DNA from: Helicobacter pylori
Lineage (GTDB): Bacteria; Campylobacterota; Campylobacteria; Campylobacterales; Helicobacteraceae
DNA: 64,000 nt
Reading direction: 5' to 3'
Assembly (NCBI RefSeq): GCF_001653455.1
Contig: NZ_CP011486.1
Span: forward strand, 1,364,001 to 1,428,000
Shown here: positions 18,901-27,625 of the stretch, piece after piece
How positions within the stretch are numbered: the stretch's first letter is position 1
Layout of the letters: every line of letters begins with the position of its first letter
The notes under the pieces: generated by a model
Database searches by the model: none
Told to the model about the DNA's origin: nothing
The model's input: only the letters and a program-made list of their open reading frames with translations
Made by a program: the position numbers and the translations under genes

Positions 18901-19559
18901 TTTAAAAGGACTTCTTCGCTTAAAATTTGATAGATACAAGGGAGTTGTTCATCATTCCAATCGTTCAAATTAAAATAAGTGTAGGGGAGTTCGCCCTGAA
19001 AATCTCCTTGCAAGTGCGATTCCAAATCATCGTAAAATTTTCTTTTTGAAGAGTCTGTGCCTGCTTTTTTAGCGTAATGGTCATAGAGTTTTTTGATTTG
19101 TTTATCGTCTTTTAAAAAAAACAAATCTTTGCAATCAAAAAGAAAATATTCATGCGCGTTGCAAATAATGGTGTGTTTTAGGGAATTGTTTTTTTCTTTT
19201 TCTATTTTATCTAAAAAATACAAAACCATTTGACAAAAGGCTTTACTGAGTGGGTTTTCTTTGTCTTTGGGGAATTCGTTTTTATTGCTCAGTCTTTTGA
19301 CTTCAATAAGCACTTGAACTTCCCCACCCACATAGATCGCGCTATCCACTTTTTTACTGGTGTTGCATTCATAGTTATAGACATTGTTTAAAAACTTATT
19401 AATTTCATTTTTTTGAAATTCTTCATCATCTTGTCTTAGCGTGTTTTCTAATAAGCTGTTTATTTCTTTTTCAAAGTTTTCTATAGTTTCTGTCGTGGGT
19501 GTTTGGGGACTATACTTTTTAATGAAATATTCAAGCGGTTTGAAATTAAAATTAATCAT
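15984..19559 (-). CDS. Type IIG (Eco57I-like) restriction-modification enzyme
   Basis: A single 1191-residue polypeptide combining cleavage and methylation (HP1517-like). The N-terminal nuclease site is D72 with EVK at 86-88. The methyltransferase has DPAVGSGHF near residue 520 and GNPPY near 818. The C-terminal third is a target-recognition region related to TaqI-class domains. The frame appears intact. The start is the ATG at 19559. It lies alone between a decayed AapA module and a type III system. The recognition sequence cannot be read from the protein. Confidence 0.9.
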   Translation of the reverse strand: MINFNFKPLEYFIKKYSPQTPTTETIENFEKEINSLLENTLRQDDEEFQKNEINKFLNNVYNYECNTSKKVDSAIYVGGEVQVLIEVKRLSNKNEFPKDKENPLSKAFCQMVLYFLDKIEKEKNNSLKHTIICNAHEYFLFDCKDLFFLKDDKQIKKLYDHYAKKAGTDSSKRKFYDDLESHLQGDFQGELPYTYFNLNDWNDEQLPCIYQILSEEVLLKQKRTLDANTLNKDFYEELLYILGLEEQKEQKGGKILIKPSDTKNSLSYALKEQYNNLDDEEVMALLIAWNNRILFLRLLESLLISFQHFEKPFLTTENFKDFNVLNTLFFEVLAKKNSERSQAIKEHKIFGKIPYLNSSLFDKTPLELNGHEIKLLNNKPLEIYPKSILKKDNPKQEPLPLLEYLFEFLRLYKFTTTPEDIKNNTDTSESRLINPSVLGLVFEKLNGYKEGSFYTPSFITSYMCKESITKIVLDKFNAIYQWDCENLKALREKIDRNFSNEKAKEYLQVLLTLRICDPAVGSGHFLVSALNEMVRVAYDLGLIASLYRCDLMLENDEIIIYTPPKDEVFKYTMTEIENDPHHQIQKELFNLKKSIIENCLFGVDINPNSCEITKLRLWIELLKYSYYIFEEGKNTHDLETLPNIDINIKCGNSLISRFNLNDDLKKISNIKKKIQEYKDLVAQYKDPNPLYSLNKTDLINKIQELKNTFSLTLKDPKTKAELEKAIEKHIKNYNDFALDDKSLLDGLNYFIPSLFGTPKLSPKEEEEAFASYGRIRALRKKLDDALSGGEYQNAFEWRFEFPEVLDDEGNFLGFDCIIGNPPYMQVKKGLYSSIFYPFSEAKDVGKQNTYKVFIELGFNLVRQKGLISLITQSSIMCDKSAQFTRELLLKYCQMHYFVEFNKKQKLFSNVIQGVCILEFLKNEPHKEHAFKIAINNTQTQMNQIQYKQIKQDEILKFFPLYEIPLIKSGEMEIVRKIKTDKILFRDLLEKSLQGNINTIHLKDIQDEKETNGRIYKGANCHRYFLDTQYLFAKDNQITQQIFEKNYYQNIIVTQNITGTSDAYRIHANLIEVKNQKMLFLDTCNLSYCKEREHAKFLVGLLNSRLLDWLFRKTSTNNHVNLYELETLPIPKITTKNQELAQKITDCAERILKAKEKDPKANTQELEQKIDALVYQLYNLTDEEIKIIEDAQ

Positions 19560-19709
19560 AAAATGCCTTTGAGATCTAATAAAAATGCGATTAAATTATA
19601 GCAGAATGGCTGTGAAATCCAAAGAAAACGCTTTTCTTTAAACCGCGCTTTTTATTATTCAAACGCAAGCTATAAAATAGGATTTTAGATAAAGTTAAAA
19701 AGTCAAAAT

Positions 19710-19725
19710 TGTTTCATGTGAAACA
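19710..19725. promoter_or_regulatory. parS-like palindrome
   Basis: TGTTTCATGTGAAACA differs from the consensus ParB site TGTTTCACGTGAAACA at one position. It sits in the 190-bp gap between the type IIG and type III genes, about 10.5 kb from dnaA, where parS sites are expected. It probably serves as a ParB/Spo0J loading site for chromosome segregation. Confidence 0.75.
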
Positions 19726-19749
19726 TTAGGGTAATTGAACTTATTAACT

Positions 19750-22665
19750 CTAATTTTTACGTTTTAAAACTTCATTGATCAACGCGCTCAATTGATCATT
19801 ACTCAACTTGGTTTGGTATTCAATATTCACGACTTGCTTTTTTAAAGCTTCAAAAAATTTCTTAGCGGTTGAAATTTTCCGCTCTTCTTCAGGGCGCAAT
19901 TCGCTTTTTTTATCAACCCCCTTAGTTTCCACCACTAACAACACTTTTTTATCGTTATTTTCAACCACATACCCAAAATCAGGGCTATAAGTTTGATTTA
20001 ACCCTACCGGGATTTTAACCTTAGGGAGCTTGCCAAAAACAATGATTTTAGTGTCGTTAGATTCTTCAATCGTGTCTTTTTCAATCTCACTATCCACTTG
20101 CATGAAATTTTCATACAGGCATTTTTCTTGCGTGCTTGCATTTTTAATTTCATATTTATTCGCCCCCAAACTTCCCTCTAAAAATTCTCTAACCTCTCCC
20201 TTTTCGTCATAAAACGCATCGTTTTTCTTGTTTTTAACAGCCGTTTCGCGCATTTGATAGGAAATTTTGTCTTCAATATTTTGATAAATAATTTCCAAAA
20301 ACAGCCCTTCTAAACGCCTTAAGCCCTCTTGTTCGTTTTTTTTAATTTCATTAAACTTGTTTTCATCCATTTTTTCTAACACTTTAGCCACGCTTTTAAA
20401 ACTCAATTTTACCTTATTAGACAAGGCGCTGATAAATTCATGCAAGCTCCATGAACACGCGCTTTTTAGCTCAAAACTCTCTGTAGTAGCGTTATTTCCC
20501 ATGGTTTCTACTTTTTTGTATTTTGTAACCGCAACGCTTTTTGAACTGACTTCAAAAGAAGAATTGATTTTTTTGACAATCTCTTCAATCAAACTCTCGC
20601 TATCCATAGCATAAGTGATCCGGGCTTTATAGTTCAAGCTCTCCCATAAGGCTTCAAATTTTTTAAAATTTTCTTGATTGATTTTGATTTTTTCAGTTTT
20701 TCGCTCGTTTTTATTTTTCACCCTAGAATGGCCCATCAAACGATCTTTTAAAAAATCTTTTAATTTTTCAAAATCCAAGTATGTTTCATTTTTTAATTTT
20801 TCTAATTCTTTTTCCTTTTCTAAAAATTCGTTTTGACTGAGGGTGAGTTTAAAATTCCCATCATCTGTCATTTCCCCAAAACCCAAACCCTCTAATTTGA
20901 CAAATAAAGCCCCATAAAACCCTTTTTTAATCACTTTTTTTTCTTCCAATTCTCCCCCACTAAATTCCTTTTTAATCAAGCTGTGTTCGCTTATCTCTTG
21001 CTGGATCGCTCCCACAAAATCCCCCTCCACTTGCGGCACGATCACGACTAATTCATTGACACAATCAAAATCCGCATGCTCTTTAGTGATGCGTTCGCCC
21101 CTTTGATTCACAGCGAGCCTTAAGCCTCTGCCAATTTGTTGCAATTTAGTGATATTGGAATGGCTAGGGGCTAATTTGCAAATCGTCATCACATTAGGGT
21201 TATCCCACCCCTCTTGCAACGCCCATTGCGAAAAAATAAACCTGAGATTGGAATCAAAGCTCAGCAATTTTTCTTTTTCTTTTAAAATGAGTTCAATCGC
21301 TTTAGCTTCATCGCCCTCTTTATTGCTTTTAGCAAAATACCCTCCATGCACTTTTTTAATATCTTCTCTAGCGCGCTCTAAATACGCCCTATAATTTTCA
21401 TCTAAAGGCTTTTTTAAGACTTTTTCAAGCTCTTGTTGGTAAAGTTTTTCAAACAAAAGGGCTAATTTAGCCGGCTGTTCATTTTCGCTTAAATAGCTAT
21501 TCACCCCGCTAATAAACACCATGCACAAGGCTTTAACCCCTTTTTTATAAAGCTCTTCTTCTCTTTCAAAATGGCTTTCTATCGCTATTTTTAGCATTAT
21601 TTCTTGCTCGCCCTCTAAAAGATGAGAAAATGGCTCTTTTTGATCCAATAATAAATTAACGCCATTCAAAAAACGCACTTCCTTCTTAACGATGTTTTCT
21701 ACAATGTAATCTTTTAAAGCGCTGATACGGGTTAGCTCCCCTAGATTATCATGCGTTTTGACTTTGACGCTTTTGATTTTATTTTCTAAATTCGTGTAAT
21801 TGATAATGGCTTCGTATTCATTTTGTATTTTTTTAACCTCTTTAAGCTCTAAAAAATACTCATCACTCTCCCCCACAGACGCCACGCTAATGCTTTTCAC
21901 TAGCCCGTCATCAAACGCTTTTTTGCTATCTAATGCATAAATCAAATTATTATAATCATCTCTAAAAGTCGCCCCAAACCTGAGCGTGACTAAAGCGTTT
22001 AATTTTTCCAAATAATTCTTTGTTTTATCGCCTAAAAATCGGTGCGGTTCGTCCATGATGACGATGGGGCGGATACTGGCCAAAGCTTGCATGTAACTTT
22101 TTGCGCCATTGAACAGATTCGTGTTTTCTAAACATGATTTATTGATAATGTTACCCTCTTTATTGAAAGCAGAAAAAGTCATCACCAACACACAGCCTTT
22201 GTGATGGCTCGCTAAAATAAAGCTTTCAATATCTTCATAGCTTTCTAAATGCGTGTTAGAATACTCGCTTTTAAAAAATTCTCTTGTGATTTCAATACTC
22301 TTTAAAACCCCTAATTTAATGGCGTTGCTTGGCGCTAAAACGATAAATTTTGACAAACCATATTCTTTGTGCAAGGCATAAATGCATTCCAAAAAGCAAA
22401 AGGTTTTCCCTGTGCCTGTTTCCATTAAAATATCGCAATTTAACGACTTCTCAATCCCCACGCTTCCCTGGGTTATTTTTTGCTCTGATTGCAAATTTTG
22501 AATATTTTCTAATAAAAGATCTTTGACTTTTTCTGTTTCAAAAAAAGGGTTAAAAATCCTTTGAATGTCCTTTTCTGACTTTTCAAAATAGACCCCCTTA
22601 AACACCCCTAAAATTTGTTGCAAGCATTTTTCTTGATAATTCAATCGTTTGAATTTGATTTTCAC
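19750..22665 (-). CDS. Type III restriction enzyme, Res subunit
   Basis: A 971-residue superfamily 2 helicase-nuclease (HP1521-like). It shows Walker A METGTGKT near residue 87, DEPH near 205, and helicase motifs WALQEGWDNPN and QIGRGLRL near 480-525. A C-terminal PD-(D/E)XK site (SPDFGY then VVETKG) lies near residue 900. The start is GTG at 22665, 2 bp after the Mod stop. The reading frame is intact. With Mod out of frame, Res has no modification partner and should not form an active complex. Confidence 0.9.
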   Translation of the reverse strand: MKIKFKRLNYQEKCLQQILGVFKGVYFEKSEKDIQRIFNPFFETEKVKDLLLENIQNLQSEQKITQGSVGIEKSLNCDILMETGTGKTFCFLECIYALHKEYGLSKFIVLAPSNAIKLGVLKSIEITREFFKSEYSNTHLESYEDIESFILASHHKGCVLVMTFSAFNKEGNIINKSCLENTNLFNGAKSYMQALASIRPIVIMDEPHRFLGDKTKNYLEKLNALVTLRFGATFRDDYNNLIYALDSKKAFDDGLVKSISVASVGESDEYFLELKEVKKIQNEYEAIINYTNLENKIKSVKVKTHDNLGELTRISALKDYIVENIVKKEVRFLNGVNLLLDQKEPFSHLLEGEQEIMLKIAIESHFEREEELYKKGVKALCMVFISGVNSYLSENEQPAKLALLFEKLYQQELEKVLKKPLDENYRAYLERAREDIKKVHGGYFAKSNKEGDEAKAIELILKEKEKLLSFDSNLRFIFSQWALQEGWDNPNVMTICKLAPSHSNITKLQQIGRGLRLAVNQRGERITKEHADFDCVNELVVIVPQVEGDFVGAIQQEISEHSLIKKEFSGGELEEKKVIKKGFYGALFVKLEGLGFGEMTDDGNFKLTLSQNEFLEKEKELEKLKNETYLDFEKLKDFLKDRLMGHSRVKNKNERKTEKIKINQENFKKFEALWESLNYKARITYAMDSESLIEEIVKKINSSFEVSSKSVAVTKYKKVETMGNNATTESFELKSACSWSLHEFISALSNKVKLSFKSVAKVLEKMDENKFNEIKKNEQEGLRRLEGLFLEIIYQNIEDKISYQMRETAVKNKKNDAFYDEKGEVREFLEGSLGANKYEIKNASTQEKCLYENFMQVDSEIEKDTIEESNDTKIIVFGKLPKVKIPVGLNQTYSPDFGYVVENNDKKVLLVVETKGVDKKSELRPEEERKISTAKKFFEALKKQVVNIEYQTKLSNDQLSALINEVLKRKN

Positions 22666-22667
22666 CT

Positions 22668-23258
22668 CTACCCCCTACTTTTTAAATCGTTAATCTCTAA
22701 ATGCAATTCATTCAAATTACTGCTCAATTCCAAATACAAATTATCGTTACTGATAGCGGGCATATACATGCTAATTTTTTCTACCCCCTTATCTTTCAAG
22801 TTTTCTAAAACTGCATTCATTTCTATATCCCCCACAATGAAAGCCGTATTTTCAGCCAGATACAAGGCGTTTTCAATCAAGCAAGTTATAGGGGTAGTAA
22901 GCTCCAAACCCTCGCACCATAAAAGATTGATTAAAATCGTTTGGGTTTCTCTTTTTTTAGGGTTAGAATAAGCGAATAAATCCTCTTGCCCCACTTCGCC
23001 CAGATTTTTATGATAAATAACGCTCATTTCATTATCAATAATTTCAAACGCTTGAAAATGCGTATCCAAATGCGGGCAAGTTTCTTGGATTTTAGCCCCC
23101 GCCCTTTTAATCCTTTCTTCGGTGATGTCAAAAATACTTGGGGAAGTGGATTTTAGGGTGTTTAAACAAAAATCATGCGTGCTTTTGTTTTTCTTGGGAT
23201 CAATTTTTTCGTCTAACTGGACGAGAATGAAGCGCCTTTCTTTAAATGCGGCGTTCAA
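22668..23258 (-). pseudogene. C-terminal part of type III Mod, currently out of frame
   Basis: This continues the mod gene after the homopolymer tract: FNGLNAAFKERRFILVQLDEK and onward for about 195 residues to the TAG at 22668. In the present G9 state it is separated from the start-containing frame and overlaps it by 4 bp. The methyltransferase C-terminal region needed for Res interaction is therefore not made unless the tract slips. Confidence 0.85.
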
Positions 23259-24634
23259 GCCATTAAATAACCCCCCCCCTCACTTAATTTTTGATAATCG
23301 CTCTTATTACTCTCTAGCACGGCATGCGCGGTTGTCCCGCTCCCAGCGAAAAAATCTAAGATGATGTCGCCTTTTTCGGTAGTTTGCTCTATAAGAAAGC
23401 TTATCAATTCAACAGGTTTAGAATAATCAAAAATATTTCTTTCATTAAAAAGCTTTTGTAACCCTCTTGTAGCCATATCGTTAGAATATTTATGATCTAT
23501 AAAATCTACACTTAAAATATTTTTAGTGCGGTTAAAATATTCTATTTTATAAGGCTTGCTATCGGATATTTTAGCCTTTGTGTAAGTTTTTGTATAAATT
23601 CTATTGTTTTTAACTTCTACAAAACCATTAGCCAATCCAAAGTCAAATTTTGCCTTACCCCAACGCCAACGAAAATTATCAGCCAATTTACCATTGATTT
23701 TTTGTAATCTTTGCTCTTCTGTAAGTCCTCCAGCTATATATTTTTTTCCATTAATTTCTATAATATAATCTAAACTTTTGACATACCCTAGAGTATTTGA
23801 GTCAAGAGCTTGATTTAATCTATACCCACCTCTTTCATTGTAAAATTCATCTTTAAAAGAGTAATCGTTTTCATCAATATCAATCTGTTTAAAGCTGATA
23901 CTATTCTTTTGATAGCATAAAACATAATCATGGTTTTTAGCGATTTGATTAGTGGATTTTCCTGCTCTTTTAACTAATCTTGGCATTTCAGCCACAAAAT
24001 TCCCCTCCCCAAAAATTTCATCGCATAAAAGTTTGAGTTGGGCGGCTTCGTTATCGTCAATAGAAATGAAAATGACGCCGTCTTTTTTAAGCAAATCTTT
24101 AGCGAGCAACAATCTAGGATACATGAAGCTAAGCCACCCGCTATGGCATTTTGACCCAAAAAGATTGTTGATATAATCCAATTTTTCTTTAGAATAGTCC
24201 AATTGTTTTAAAAGCGCTTCGTTAGATTGTGAAAAATCATCGCTATAAATAAATTCATCGTTTTTGGTGTTGTAAGGAGGGTCAATGTAAATCATTTTGA
24301 TTTTTTCGCTATAACTTTGTCTTAAGATTTTGAGAGCGTCCAAATTATCGCCCTTGATGAGAATGTGCTTGCTAGTGGATTTGTTTAAGGGTTTTAAAAT
24401 CTTATCGTTTTTCTTAAAAGCTTGAGTTAAAGCGATTTTTTTACCCACAAAGTTCAACCCATAGCCCTCTTCTTTTATCCCGCTAAAATCCCCTAATAAC
24501 GCTTTTAATTTTTCTGTGTCTAGCGTGAGTTGATTACCATTTTCCATGCTCAAGCAACCGGGAAAATAGCGATTAAAAATTTCTAATTTTTTTTCATTAA
24601 CGCTTTTTTCTTCACAAATTTCTTTATTTTGCAT
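23255..24634 (-). CDS. modH: Type III DNA methyltransferase Mod, N-terminal part (phase-off)
   Basis: A beta-class N6-adenine methyltransferase (HP1522/ModH-like). DPPYNTK lies near residue 118, the variable target-recognition region around 200-400, and the SAM motif DFFAGSGTTAHAV near 430. Translation ends after 459 residues just past a G9 tract (SEGGGYLMA, stop). G10 or G7 would join it to the downstream frame and give about 655 residues. Both catalytic motifs precede the stop, but the truncated protein is probably inactive. The mod gene is a known phase-variable regulator of gene expression in this species. Confidence 0.88.
   Translation of the reverse strand: MQNKEICEEKSVNEKKLEIFNRYFPGCLSMENGNQLTLDTEKLKALLGDFSGIKEEGYGLNFVGKKIALTQAFKKNDKILKPLNKSTSKHILIKGDNLDALKILRQSYSEKIKMIYIDPPYNTKNDEFIYSDDFSQSNEALLKQLDYSKEKLDYINNLFGSKCHSGWLSFMYPRLLLAKDLLKKDGVIFISIDDNEAAQLKLLCDEIFGEGNFVAEMPRLVKRAGKSTNQIAKNHDYVLCYQKNSISFKQIDIDENDYSFKDEFYNERGGYRLNQALDSNTLGYVKSLDYIIEINGKKYIAGGLTEEQRLQKINGKLADNFRWRWGKAKFDFGLANGFVEVKNNRIYTKTYTKAKISDSKPYKIEYFNRTKNILSVDFIDHKYSNDMATRGLQKLFNERNIFDYSKPVELISFLIEQTTEKGDIILDFFAGSGTTAHAVLESNKSDYQKLSEGGGYLMA
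23271..23279 (-). repeat. G9 phase-variation tract in mod
   Basis: Nine consecutive C on the plus strand (G on the coding strand) lie exactly at the frame break of mod. Slipped-strand mispairing here toggles expression. Consensus sequence reports one state only. Confidence 0.9.
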
Positions 24635-24691
24635 CTCTATCCTTTATTTTAAATGATTTAAATTACCCAATTCTGCCTTAATTTTCAATTT

Positions 24692-26557
24692 TCAATTTTC
24701 AAATGTTCCATGTGAAACGCTAGCGTTTTTTAAAAAATCTTGTTTCACTTCAGCGATAATACTTCCATCTCTGGCTAAGTCAATGTATTCAAAACTATTC
24801 CCGCTCTGCTCTCCGCCCTGAAGTAAATCCCCGCTTTTTCTGTATTCTAAATCCAATTCAGCGATTTTAAAGCCGTCCAATTCATCAGCAAACTTTTCTA
24901 ATCGTTCGTTTTCTTCTTGGATCGTGCATAAAAAACAATAGCCTTTCAAGCCGTTACGAGAAACGCGCCCTCTTAACTGGTGCAAGGTCGCTAAGCCTAA
25001 CCTTTCAGGCGCTAAGATCACCATCACGCTCAATCGTGGTAAAGAAATGCCCACTTCAATGAGCGTGGTCGCTAAAAGAATGCTCCCACACTCTCTAAAT
25101 TCTTCAATCACCTCTTCTTTATTTTTATCTTGCCCTGAAGTGGTATAAACCTTTTTAAAGCGTTTTTGCCAAAAGCTTGCCCCCTCACTCAGCGATAAAT
25201 AAGGGATTTTTTCGCTCTCATTCACAAGCGGGTAGACGACAATGACTTGATGGTTTTTAGCGATTTCTTCGCTAATTTTCTCCATCACTATTTTAAAATC
25301 TCTTTTATGCAAGACTAGAGTTTCAATCTCTTTCGGGTAGGGGGTTTCTCTAATCATGGTCGTTTGAACAAACGCGCTTTTGGCTAGAGCTAAAGTGCGA
25401 GGAATGGGGGTTGCGGAAAATTGCAAGGAATGAGGTTTGTTGCCCTTGCTGCTCGCCATTTTTTCTAATTGGTAGCGCTGTTTGGTGCCAAATCGGTGCT
25501 GTTCATCAGTGATCACTAGAGCAAATTCATTCAAATCGCGCTTATCAAATAACAACGCTTGCGTGCCGATAACAACATGCGTGATTTTTTCAAACAAATA
25601 ATTTTTTTTATGGCTCCCGCCGAGCAGTAATTCCACTTCAAAATAAGAGGGTAAAAATTTTAAGGCTTCGTTATAAAGCTGTTTAGCGAGAATGGAAGTG
25701 GGCGCCATTAAAAGGGTTTTATTGGGGTAGGCTAAGATCATGCTCGCTAAAATCACCATCGTTTTCCCGCACCCCACATCGCCCACGATCAAACGCTTGC
25801 ACGCTATGGGGCTAGTGAGATCGTTTTGGATTTCTTTAATGGCGTTTTGTTGGTCATTAGTGAGTTGAAAGGGTAAAGAAGCGATGAACGCTTTCAAGCG
25901 CTCGCTGTTATTGGGGCATACGATTTTAGCGCTAAATTGCAATTTTTTACGCTCTAAATTTTTCATATAAAAAAGCATTTCAATGTATTTTAATGCATTT
26001 AAATGCTGTGAAGGGAAAGTTTTATTCGTTTCAAAATCCTTGAGAAAATGCGGCGTGGGGAAAAAAATTTCTAATAATAAATGCGCGATACTTTCTTTAA
26101 CGCCTTCCTTTTTTAGACTTTCTAAAGAAAGGAGTTTTTGCAAATTTTCTTGGATTTTTTTATGGTTTTTAACTTTTTTAAAAAGTAAAGAAATGCCGCC
26201 AAATTCTTTAAGGATTTTAGGCGTGTTAATAATATAAGCTTGATTAAAAGAGCTTTGCTCTAATTTACCATAAATAAATAAACTCTCGCCGGTTTTAAAT
26301 TGGTTGTAATAAAACGCGCTGTAATTGAAAAAAACAAGCTCTAAATTTTTGCAAAATCGTTTGGAATAAGCAAAAATCTTTAAAACTTTGGCGTAGTTTT
26401 TTTTATCTAAAACATGCACTTCTAAAACGCCACTCAAACCCGTTTCAAAACGCTCTAACAGGCTTAAATCTTTATAACCTTTAGGCGTATAGCTAAGCAA
26501 GGCCTCTAAAAGCGATTTCACATTCAATGTTTTTAATAGATGGTTTATTTCTTGCAA
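24692..26557 (-). CDS. recG: ATP-dependent DNA helicase RecG
   Basis: A branched-DNA helicase for fork reversal and recombination, 621 residues (HP1523-like). Walker A VGDVGCGKT lies near residue 262 and the RecG-specific DEQHRFG near 358. The helicase C-domain motif LHQLRGRVSRNG is near 528. It is shorter than E. coli RecG (693) because the N-terminal wedge region is reduced. Its 3' end contains a parS-like palindrome. Confidence 0.93.
   Translation of the reverse strand: MQEINHLLKTLNVKSLLEALLSYTPKGYKDLSLLERFETGLSGVLEVHVLDKKNYAKVLKIFAYSKRFCKNLELVFFNYSAFYYNQFKTGESLFIYGKLEQSSFNQAYIINTPKILKEFGGISLLFKKVKNHKKIQENLQKLLSLESLKKEGVKESIAHLLLEIFFPTPHFLKDFETNKTFPSQHLNALKYIEMLFYMKNLERKKLQFSAKIVCPNNSERLKAFIASLPFQLTNDQQNAIKEIQNDLTSPIACKRLIVGDVGCGKTMVILASMILAYPNKTLLMAPTSILAKQLYNEALKFLPSYFEVELLLGGSHKKNYLFEKITHVVIGTQALLFDKRDLNEFALVITDEQHRFGTKQRYQLEKMASSKGNKPHSLQFSATPIPRTLALAKSAFVQTTMIRETPYPKEIETLVLHKRDFKIVMEKISEEIAKNHQVIVVYPLVNESEKIPYLSLSEGASFWQKRFKKVYTTSGQDKNKEEVIEEFRECGSILLATTLIEVGISLPRLSVMVILAPERLGLATLHQLRGRVSRNGLKGYCFLCTIQEENERLEKFADELDGFKIAELDLEYRKSGDLLQGGEQSGNSFEYIDLARDGSIIAEVKQDFLKNASVSHGTFEN
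24704..24719. promoter_or_regulatory. Second parS-like site inside the recG 3' end
   Basis: TGTTCCATGTGAAACG matches the ParB consensus at 13 of 16 positions, keeping the GTGAAAC half-site. It lies 5 kb from the better site at 19710 and 5.5 kb from the origin. It encodes the recG C-terminal residues at the same time. Confidence 0.5.
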
Positions 26558-26638
26558 TTTATCCTTACCCTAGCCAATCCTTAATCATTTTTATGATAAG
26601 ATAATCAAATTATACATTGACTTAAGGAAATTTAATTG

Positions 26639-26986
26639 ATGAAATCTAAAATCACCCATTTTATCGCTATCTCTTTTGTTTTAAGCCTGTTTAGCGCGTG
26701 CAAAGATGAAGTTAAAAAATCGTCCCAATCGCACCAAAACAACACTAAAACCACTAAAAACAATCAAATCAATCAAGCCAATAACGATATAAGAAAAATT
26801 GAACATGAAGAAGAAGATGAAAAAGCCACTAAAGAAGTGAATGACTTGATCAATAACGAAAATAAAATTGATGAAATCAGTAATGAAGAAAACGCTGATC
26901 CTTCGCAAAAAAGAACGAACAATGTTTTGCAACGAGCCACTAACCACCAAGACAATCTCAACTCCCCACTCAACAGGAAATATTAA
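26639..26986 (+). CDS. Small putative lipoprotein
   Basis: A 115-residue protein from the ATG at 26639 (an in-frame TTG lies one codon earlier; AAGGAAA supports this region). A signal peptide ends in the lipobox LFSAC with cysteine near residue 21. The mature part is Asn/Lys/Glu-rich and low-complexity, with no recognised domain. It is followed 3 bp later by an outer-membrane-like protein, so the two are probably co-transcribed. HP1524-like. Confidence 0.65.
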   Translation: MKSKITHFIAISFVLSLFSACKDEVKKSSQSHQNNTKTTKNNQINQANNDIRKIEHEEEDEKATKEVNDLINNENKIDEISNEENADPSQKRTNNVLQRATNHQDNLNSPLNRKY

Positions 26987-26989
26987 AGT

Positions 26990-27625
26990 GTGAAATTTTT
27001 TTCAAAGGATTTATTCAAAAAAGTAACCCCTTTATTTTTAAGCGTTTATTTTTTAAACCCTACTATTGTGCAAGCCAAAAGCCGTTTTTATGTGGCTTCT
27101 CAGTATCAGGTGGGGAAAATGATCATGAAAAAATACAACGATCTCAAACGCACGATTGAAGGGGCGAGCTTTTCTTTAGGCTGGGAAATTAACCCCACTA
27201 ATTACTGGTTTTATTCCCGCTACTATTTTTTTATGGACTATGGCAATGTCATACTCAATAAAAGAACGGGCGCTCAAGCGAACATGTTCACTTACGGCTT
27301 TGGGGGGGATTTGATCGTGGAATACAATAAAAACCCCTTGTATGTTTTTTCTCTTTTTTATGGCATGCAAGTTGCTGAAAACACATGGACGATTTCCAAA
27401 CACAGCGCGAATTTCATTATTGACGATTGGCGCAGCATTCAAGGGTTTTCACTCAAAACTTCAAATTTTAGGATGCTGGGCTTGGTGGGGTTTAAATTCC
27501 AAACCGTGCTATTCCACCATGACGCTAGTATTGAAGTGGGGATCAAATGGCCCTTTGCTTTTGAATACGACTCGCCTTTTGTAAGGCTTTTTTCTGTCTT
27601 CATTTCGCACACTTTCTACCTTTAA
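26990..27625 (+). CDS. Predicted outer-membrane beta-barrel protein
   Basis: A 211-residue protein with GTG start at 26990 and AGGAAA 9 bp upstream. A signal peptide ends near residue 29 (IVQA), followed by alternating aromatic strands and glycine turns typical of the H. pylori Hop/Hor/Hof barrels, ending SHTFYL. A G7 run at 27302-27308 lies in the frame and could slip. The stop codon overlaps that of the convergent xth gene. HP1525-like; no specific function is recognised. Confidence 0.6.
   Translation: MKFFSKDLFKKVTPLFLSVYFLNPTIVQAKSRFYVASQYQVGKMIMKKYNDLKRTIEGASFSLGWEINPTNYWFYSRYYFFMDYGNVILNKRTGAQANMFTYGFGGDLIVEYNKNPLYVFSLFYGMQVAENTWTISKHSANFIIDDWRSIQGFSLKTSNFRMLGLVGFKFQTVLFHHDASIEVGIKWPFAFEYDSPFVRLFSVFISHTFYL

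Noticed and set aside
27302-27308. G7 run in the HP1525-like gene as a phase switch
   Set aside because: The frame is intact and seven is short; no frame-broken partner is visible, so it is only noted in the gene entry.
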